From assembly GCF_011378905.1 (NCBI RefSeq), contig NZ_WTPY01000029.1:1-59211 (forward strand): a stretch of DNA of 59,211 bases, read 5' to 3'. Positions 54,772 to 59,211 of the stretch are shown here, one piece after another. A model generated the notes under the pieces. It was not told where the DNA came from, ran no database searches, and worked only from the letters and a program-made list of their open reading frames with translations. How positions within the stretch are numbered: position 1 is the stretch's first letter; each line of letters opens with the position of its first letter. A program made the translations under genes and the position numbers. The DNA is from Paraglaciecola sp. 20A4 (lineage in GTDB: Bacteria > Pseudomonadota > Gammaproteobacteria > Enterobacterales > Alteromonadaceae).

Positions 54772-56337
54772 ATGAATTTTATCAATACATCAATTTCACG
54801 TTATTACGCCTTACTAATGGGAGTTTCCACATTGGTCGTCGGGTTTTCAGCACTAGCTGCTGAACAACCTTTGCAAAAAAAGCCCAATGTCGTTATTTTT
54901 TACGTGGATGACCTAGGGTATGGGGATATTTCGCCTAATGGTGCGGTAGGTGTGAGTACACCAAATTTAGACGCATTGGCTAGTAAAGGTGTGAGCTTCT
55001 CAGATGCTCACAGTACAGCTTCAACGTGCACGCCTTCTCGCTACTCATTATTAACGGGTGAACACGGCTTTCGTCAGAATGCTGCTATTTTGGCGGGTGA
55101 TGCCCCCGCGCTTATCCGCCCAGATAAAGCTACCTTGCCCGGTATGTTACAAAAAGCTGGTTACACCACGGGTGTGATTGGGAAATGGCATTTAGGCTTA
55201 GGCGATGGGTCAGTAGACTGGAATAAAGACGTTAAGCCAGGACCATTAGAAATTGGTTTTGATTACAGCTTTTTGCTACCAGCAACGGGAGACAGAGTGC
55301 CCACTGTGTATTTAGAAGGCCACAAAGTGGTTAACCTTGAAAGCGCTGATCCTATAGAGGTGAGTTATGCGCATAAAGTGGGTCATCGCCCCACCGGCGT
55401 TGAACACCCAGAATTGCTGCGCATGAAAGCAGATTTGCAACATAGTCAAACTATAGTCAATGGCATTAGTCGTATTGGTAGTATGAGTGGCGGAGAAAAT
55501 GCCTTATGGGTCGACGAAGAGTTCCCTGATGTCTTTTCTGAAAAAGCAGTGGAATTTATTGAGAAAAGCAAAAAAAATCCATTCTTTTTGTTCTTTTCAT
55601 TTCAAGACATTCACGTTCCTCGTTTACCTAACGAGCGCTTTAAAGGTAAAAGCACCATGGGGCCAAGAGGTGACGCTATTGCACAAATGGATTGGGTCGT
55701 CGGCAGGGTCATGCAAGAGCTGACTTATCAGGGTGTTGCGGACAATACCCTCGTGATATTTACCAGTGATAACGGGCCGGTGCTTGACGATGGTTACGAC
55801 GATATGGCCGCTGAAATGCTTGGTGAGCATTCGCCCGCTGGACCTTTTCGCGGCGGTAAGTACAGTGTGTATGAAGGCGGAACCCGTGTCCCTATGATTG
55901 TATATTGGCCGAACAAAAGTGCCCATACGCGCAGCAACGCGCTTATATCCCAAGTCGATATTTATGCGTCATTGGCAGGCTTAGTTGATCAGCCATTGGC
56001 TAAAAGCGAGGCCATTGATAGCCTTGATGTTATGAACGCATTTTTAGGCCAAACCGAGCACGCTCGAACGTACCTACTTGAAGAAGCAGTGGGTACGGTT
56101 GGACTTCGTAAGCATAACTGGAAGTACGTTCAGCCCATTAGCGCAAGTAAAGCTTTACCTAAATGGCTAAGCAATAAAGACATCGAAATGGGCTTTGAAG
56201 CTAAGCCGCAGTTATTTGATTTAACGGATGATATTGCCGAGCAAAAAGACCGCGCCGACGAATATCCCGCGTTGGTAATCGCCCTTGAAAAAAAGGTTCA
56301 GCAGCTTATAGAAAAAGGGTTTAGACACAGCAATTAA
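54772..56337 (+). CDS. Exported arylsulfatase-type sulfatase
   Basis: Second sulfatase, 521 aa, with a cleavable signal peptide (YYALLMGVSTLVVGFSALAA). The formylglycine site is C86-T-P-S-R in STCTPSRYSLLTG. The metal-binding DD lies in VDDLGYGD, with IGKWHLGLG, then HVPRLPNERF, and SDNGPVLDDGYDD carrying the DNG residues. The insertion GSMSGGENALWVDEEF differs from the first sulfatase, so the two act on different sulfate positions or linkages. It follows the first sulfatase by about 60 bases and probably shares its transcript. Expected in the periplasm. Confidence 0.94.
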   Translation: MNFINTSISRYYALLMGVSTLVVGFSALAAEQPLQKKPNVVIFYVDDLGYGDISPNGAVGVSTPNLDALASKGVSFSDAHSTASTCTPSRYSLLTGEHGFRQNAAILAGDAPALIRPDKATLPGMLQKAGYTTGVIGKWHLGLGDGSVDWNKDVKPGPLEIGFDYSFLLPATGDRVPTVYLEGHKVVNLESADPIEVSYAHKVGHRPTGVEHPELLRMKADLQHSQTIVNGISRIGSMSGGENALWVDEEFPDVFSEKAVEFIEKSKKNPFFLFFSFQDIHVPRLPNERFKGKSTMGPRGDAIAQMDWVVGRVMQELTYQGVADNTLVIFTSDNGPVLDDGYDDMAAEMLGEHSPAGPFRGGKYSVYEGGTRVPMIVYWPNKSAHTRSNALISQVDIYASLAGLVDQPLAKSEAIDSLDVMNAFLGQTEHARTYLLEEAVGTVGLRKHNWKYVQPISASKALPKWLSNKDIEMGFEAKPQLFDLTDDIAEQKDRADEYPALVIALEKKVQQLIEKGFRHSN

Positions 56338-56396
56338 AGAACCGTTAAATATCGATATAGATAAAATTTCCGCTTTTAAATACTCAGTGAGTCTAT

Positions 56397-56433
56397 AACG
56401 TAAAAAGGATCGGTTATCGTTTCTTTTTACGTT
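56397..56433. terminator. Long inverted repeat after the sulfatase operon
   Basis: A perfect 11-bp stem AACGTAAAAAG (56397-56407) and CTTTTTACGTT (56423-56433) encloses 15 bases that can form a small inner GAT/ATC pair. It is 59 bases past the second sulfatase. The stem is AT-rich and no strong T run follows, so it is a weak terminator at best. Confidence 0.4.
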
Positions 56434-57026
56434 AGCTTTGGCAAGCGAATACTTGCTCAAATACGTTTTGATAAAAAGGGTTGCAGTGATTTATCGTTCT
56501 GACTGGGCTGTATAAGGGATAGACGGTTAGTTGGGGATAATTTAATATTACGATCGTAGGCGTCATTAACTCATTGAGATAAAAAGATACCCATCTTAAA
56601 TGTGCCTGCTTTATCTGGGTATCATTGAAGTCCTGTTATAATGGGGCCCGCATAATCTTTCCTTAAACGCGAAGTTCATCTTTATTTTTTACGTTTACCA
56701 ACGGCAACGGTTTGAGCAATCGATAAAAATGACGTTTTTATCTCGAATGGTTTTTGAAAATCTCAGAGGGATATAAACGCTGGCATTTGCCATGTATATA
56801 TCACCTCAATATTTCGCAGGTAAAAATGGATGCTGTTACATTACGAGCGAGTGTTGCTTTTGATTACCTAATTAGTTGTTTAAATTATTCAACTAATGGC
56901 GCTGTTTTTGCTAAGTCTTAGCGCATGACGTTATATAGTTTGAACGCATTTGCGGTTGTGGTGCTTTTGTCCATTGGCTGATCAGCAGTAACGACCTGTT
57001 TTCATACGCCAAGAAGGAAATATCTT
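56434..57026. other. Intergenic stretch with minus-strand hairpin
   Basis: About 590 bases without a recognised gene. GATACCCA (56586-56593) and TGGGTATC (56616-56623) can pair, with AAAAA just left of it, so on the minus strand a hairpin is followed by TTTTT, like a terminator. A lone -10-like TATAAT occurs at about 56637. A second AT palindrome GATAAAAA/TTTTTATC lies at about 56722-56742. Confidence 0.45.
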
Positions 57027-57581
57027 ATGTTAGTGACCAGTGTTGAATACGAACAGTGGCAGCGAGAATACGCTAAGAAAGGCGATAATGCCCAAGACGT
57101 CACGGCAAAAGGGCAAGCGTTTGCCGCTGAACTGGCTGTGCAGCAATCGGCACAGAGCGAGGCCGTTAGCCAAGCAGATAGCACTTCAGCATTAGATAAA
57201 AGCGATGACGAAAAAGCCTCCTTTAGTGAACAAGCGTTTGAGTATTTGTTGGCTAACCGTTTAGGCGTTGATAAACGTACGCTGGATGAAATTAAAGCGG
57301 AAATTGAAGCGTTAGAAAAAGAACGTGATTCGCTGGTAAGCAAAACAAGCCTCAATGAAGCACAGCAACAACGATTGGAGCTAATCAATGACCGAATTGA
57401 TGTGCTAACGCAGCTTATGAAAGACTTAGTCGAGCAAGCCAGTAAACGGGCCGCAGAGCATGAAGCTAAACAATCTTTAGTCACTGAGCCTGCAACGTCC
57501 AATAAACAAATAGCGCAGACTAGTGACAACGTCGATGTGCTAAAAGCACCGGATCAGGTTAAATATCCGTTCGAGATATAG
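57027..57581 (+). CDS. Uncharacterised coiled-coil protein
   Basis: A 184-aa protein I do not recognise. It has no signal peptide or membrane segment. The first 70 residues are acidic and Gln/Ala/Ser-rich. Residues about 70-150 form a strongly charged helical region (KRTLDEIKAEIEALEKERDS, then NEAQQQRLELINDRIDVLTQ) with heptad spacing, a likely coiled coil. The end is KAPDQVKYPFEI. The ATG at 57027 follows AAGGAAA. It is convergent with the amine oxidase gene, 18 bases apart. Confidence 0.75.
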   Translation: MLVTSVEYEQWQREYAKKGDNAQDVTAKGQAFAAELAVQQSAQSEAVSQADSTSALDKSDDEKASFSEQAFEYLLANRLGVDKRTLDEIKAEIEALEKERDSLVSKTSLNEAQQQRLELINDRIDVLTQLMKDLVEQASKRAAEHEAKQSLVTEPATSNKQIAQTSDNVDVLKAPDQVKYPFEI

Positions 57582-57599
57582 ATTAGAGGGGACTAGCCT

Positions 57600-58850
57600 T
57601 TATACTTTACGCGCTGTCGCGTTATTAATAATGTCTTCTATCGCTTGGTCTGCCGCGCGTAATGCCCCTTCAAGATACCCCGCGTCTTGTAGTGAAAATT
57701 CACTGCCCGCTAGGTGCAGTTTACGTGTTTTTAGTTCCACTTCTAACCCATGGATATTAAATTCAGGGTGCTTCGATGGCTCGTTTATATCGTGCTCAGT
57801 GGTGGTGTATTTGTCTTGCGCCCAATCTTTGATATAACAATCCGTTGCGCCATACGCATCTTCACCGTAAAAAAATGCGAGTTGATCGAGACAGGCTCGT
57901 TTTAACTGGCCTTCAGTTAATTGATTGCGCTGCTTTGCGGAAATACCAATGAACCCAAACAGCCCATAGCTGCTATTGTCGCTAGCACTGGCATCATGCA
58001 TTTCTATCATGGGTCCAACTTGGCTAAACGCTTGGCCAGACAGCCCTTTATCACGCCAAAAGGCCAGAGGGTAGGTGGCAACAAACTTAGCTTGGGCGCC
58101 CATCCATGTTTGCACTGTGGTTAAACGTTGATTTAGTAAAGGCGAACCCCACACGTTTGACGCCAAATCGCGCTGAATAATACGCGGTGGTAATGCGAGC
58201 ACTAAATGCTCTGCTCTGTAAACAAAACGGTGGAGTTCGCCTTGATGTTTGAGCTCTTGCTTATCATAAGAGTGATTTTGGTGAGAGCGATGCCCTTTAG
58301 AGCTATTTTGACCAGAAATAGTCCACTGTCCGCTTGTCTCGTCTTGGGTGATATTGCTTACGCAGTGGCCCAGTCTGATTGTGTGCTGTGAACGCGCAAA
58401 TCCTTTTTTATATTTTGAGTTCTTTAGTTTTATTGCCGCACTAAGTTTATTGATCAACTGATACATGCCGCCTTCAACTCGAAACAACTGCATCGCACCT
58501 GCACCAGCGATTTGCCTTGGTTGTGTGCTGTTAGGTGCTTGAAAAAGTACATCCCCCACCGTGTATTGTTCAAACAACTCAACTCCCAGCTCAGCTGCCA
58601 AGGCTTGCATTTTATATTGATGAGGGAAAATCCAGGTCGGACCCATGTCATGACTACTTGCAAATTGATCTGCGGGCTCGCTCAGCTCCCGATTGACATT
58701 GGCGGTAGGCACAGAGCTAATACGCCCTCCAAGCTGGCTTTTCGCTTCAAGCAAAACGTAAGGAATATTTAAGGCTTCAAATTTCATTGCTGTATATAGG
58801 CCCGCTAAACCGCCGCCGATAATAATGACTTTTGTCTGTTCCACGCTCAA
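57600..58850 (-). CDS. FAD-dependent amine oxidase family protein
   Basis: Flavoprotein of the monoamine oxidase/phytoene-desaturase fold, 416 aa. The FAD-binding dinucleotide motif is VIIGGGLAGLYTAMKFEALNI, followed by LLEAKSQLGGRISS, a conserved GPTWIFP region and FRVEGGMYQLINKLSA. The C-terminal FAD segment is LHLAGSEFSLQDAGYLEGALRAADQAIEDI. No signal peptide is visible, so it is probably cytoplasmic. The natural amine substrate is unknown. Confidence 0.88.
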   Translation of the reverse strand: MSVEQTKVIIIGGGLAGLYTAMKFEALNIPYVLLEAKSQLGGRISSVPTANVNRELSEPADQFASSHDMGPTWIFPHQYKMQALAAELGVELFEQYTVGDVLFQAPNSTQPRQIAGAGAMQLFRVEGGMYQLINKLSAAIKLKNSKYKKGFARSQHTIRLGHCVSNITQDETSGQWTISGQNSSKGHRSHQNHSYDKQELKHQGELHRFVYRAEHLVLALPPRIIQRDLASNVWGSPLLNQRLTTVQTWMGAQAKFVATYPLAFWRDKGLSGQAFSQVGPMIEMHDASASDNSSYGLFGFIGISAKQRNQLTEGQLKRACLDQLAFFYGEDAYGATDCYIKDWAQDKYTTTEHDINEPSKHPEFNIHGLEVELKTRKLHLAGSEFSLQDAGYLEGALRAADQAIEDIINNATARKV

Positions 58851-59110
58851 ACCTCTTACACTCGAATGCCAATATTATAGCAATCATCTTTTCATATATC
58901 TATCAGTAGATAGTGTTTGCATTTTGTAAGAGTTTAATGCGTAAAATGCCACGGCAAGAGCGTGAATGCCTAATTATCACTCAATTAACTCGCATCCCGC
59001 TAAAAATATAGCTTCAAGGTAATTTGTATTCATTGCTGCCATGCGTTTTTTAGGTATTACACTGGCTATTCTGCTCCTATCAACTTTTATTAGATCAATC
59101 CCGATATGCC

Positions 59111-59211
59111 TTAGGCGGGCGATATTCCTACTTTATCACCACGGTATATCTGACAGTTATCTTCTCGCATCGCTGCGTCTAGAAGCCAGTACAACTTACT
59201 TTCGATAGCCC
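59111..59211 (-). CDS. C-terminal end of a gene entering from the right
   Basis: On the minus strand a frame is open from the right edge to a TAA at 59111-59113. It encodes about 32 residues ending AAMREDNCQIYRGDKVGISP-A. The composition looks like a real protein tail, and it is followed in order by the amine oxidase gene on the same strand. No family can be named from so few residues. Confidence 0.4.
   Translation of the reverse strand, partial: AIESKLYWLLDAAMREDNCQIYRGDKVGISPA

Noticed and set aside
59041-59208. 55-aa plus-strand ORF with a hydrophobic start at the right edge
   Set aside because: No ribosome site; the opposite strand carries a more protein-like frame that runs off the window.

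Overview
The window looks like chromosomal DNA from a marine gammaproteobacterium of the Alteromonadales, close to Paraglaciecola/Glaciecola. This is inferred from gene order and gene families (a DUF2986 peptide, YggL, a DUF3465 remnant, a TonB receptor with sulfatases, an AGCS symporter), not from a database search. Most of it is ordinary core genome. Accessory DNA is concentrated at the left edge (ssrA-linked integrase) and on the right (about 49-57 kb).

Layout: (1) 1-2.2 kb: edge of an integrative element. A P4-type tyrosine integrase points away from an intact ssrA (tmRNA) gene, and palindromes plus helically phased repeats lie between them. (2) 2.5-12 kb: smpB divergent from ratA-rnfH, a DUF2461 gene, ppsR divergent from ppsA, and a ydiJ-type FAD/Fe-S dehydrogenase. 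(3) 12-20.3 kb: beta-CASP MBL protein, a receiver-TPR protein overlapping a lipoprotein gene, ubiF, a DUF885 lipoprotein, a previously easy-to-miss 59-aa membrane peptide, and an FMN reductase. (4) 20.3-25 kb: alanine/sodium symporter, a four-tRNA operon (Met, Leu, Gln, Gln), an unknown gene and an orphan sugar-type solute-binding protein. (5) 25-38.3 kb: housekeeping block ychF-pth-rplY, an MscS-like channel, prs, tRNA-Gln, ispE and lolB, divergent from hemA-prfA-prmC, then a receiver/HD-GYP-like protein and sirB2-sirB1. (6) 38.3-43.9 kb: complete bioA/bioBFCD biotin cluster with a BirA-box-like operator between the divergent arms. (7) 44-49 kb: acyl-CoA dehydrogenase, lactate permease followed by an octanucleotide repeat, yggL and a DUF2986 peptide. 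(8) 49.4-56.3 kb: a decayed DUF3465 gene, then a TonB-dependent receptor followed by two exported sulfatases, which together look like a compact sulfated-glycan uptake and desulfation locus. (9) 57-59.2 kb: a coiled-coil protein convergent with a flavin amine oxidase, and the C-terminus of a gene entering from the right.

Functional links: ssrA and smpB encode the two parts of trans-translation. ppsR encodes the kinase/phosphorylase that controls the product of ppsA. hemA/prfA/prmC, pth, rplY and ychF serve translation and tRNA-linked metabolism. The bio genes run from malonyl-ACP methylation to biotin. No CRISPR array, insertion sequence or rRNA is visible. The most interesting material is the integrase control region, the receptor plus N-sulfoglucosamine-sulfohydrolase-like locus, and the HD-GYP-like regulator that has lost metal-ligand positions. 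I did not find a clearly new multigene system.
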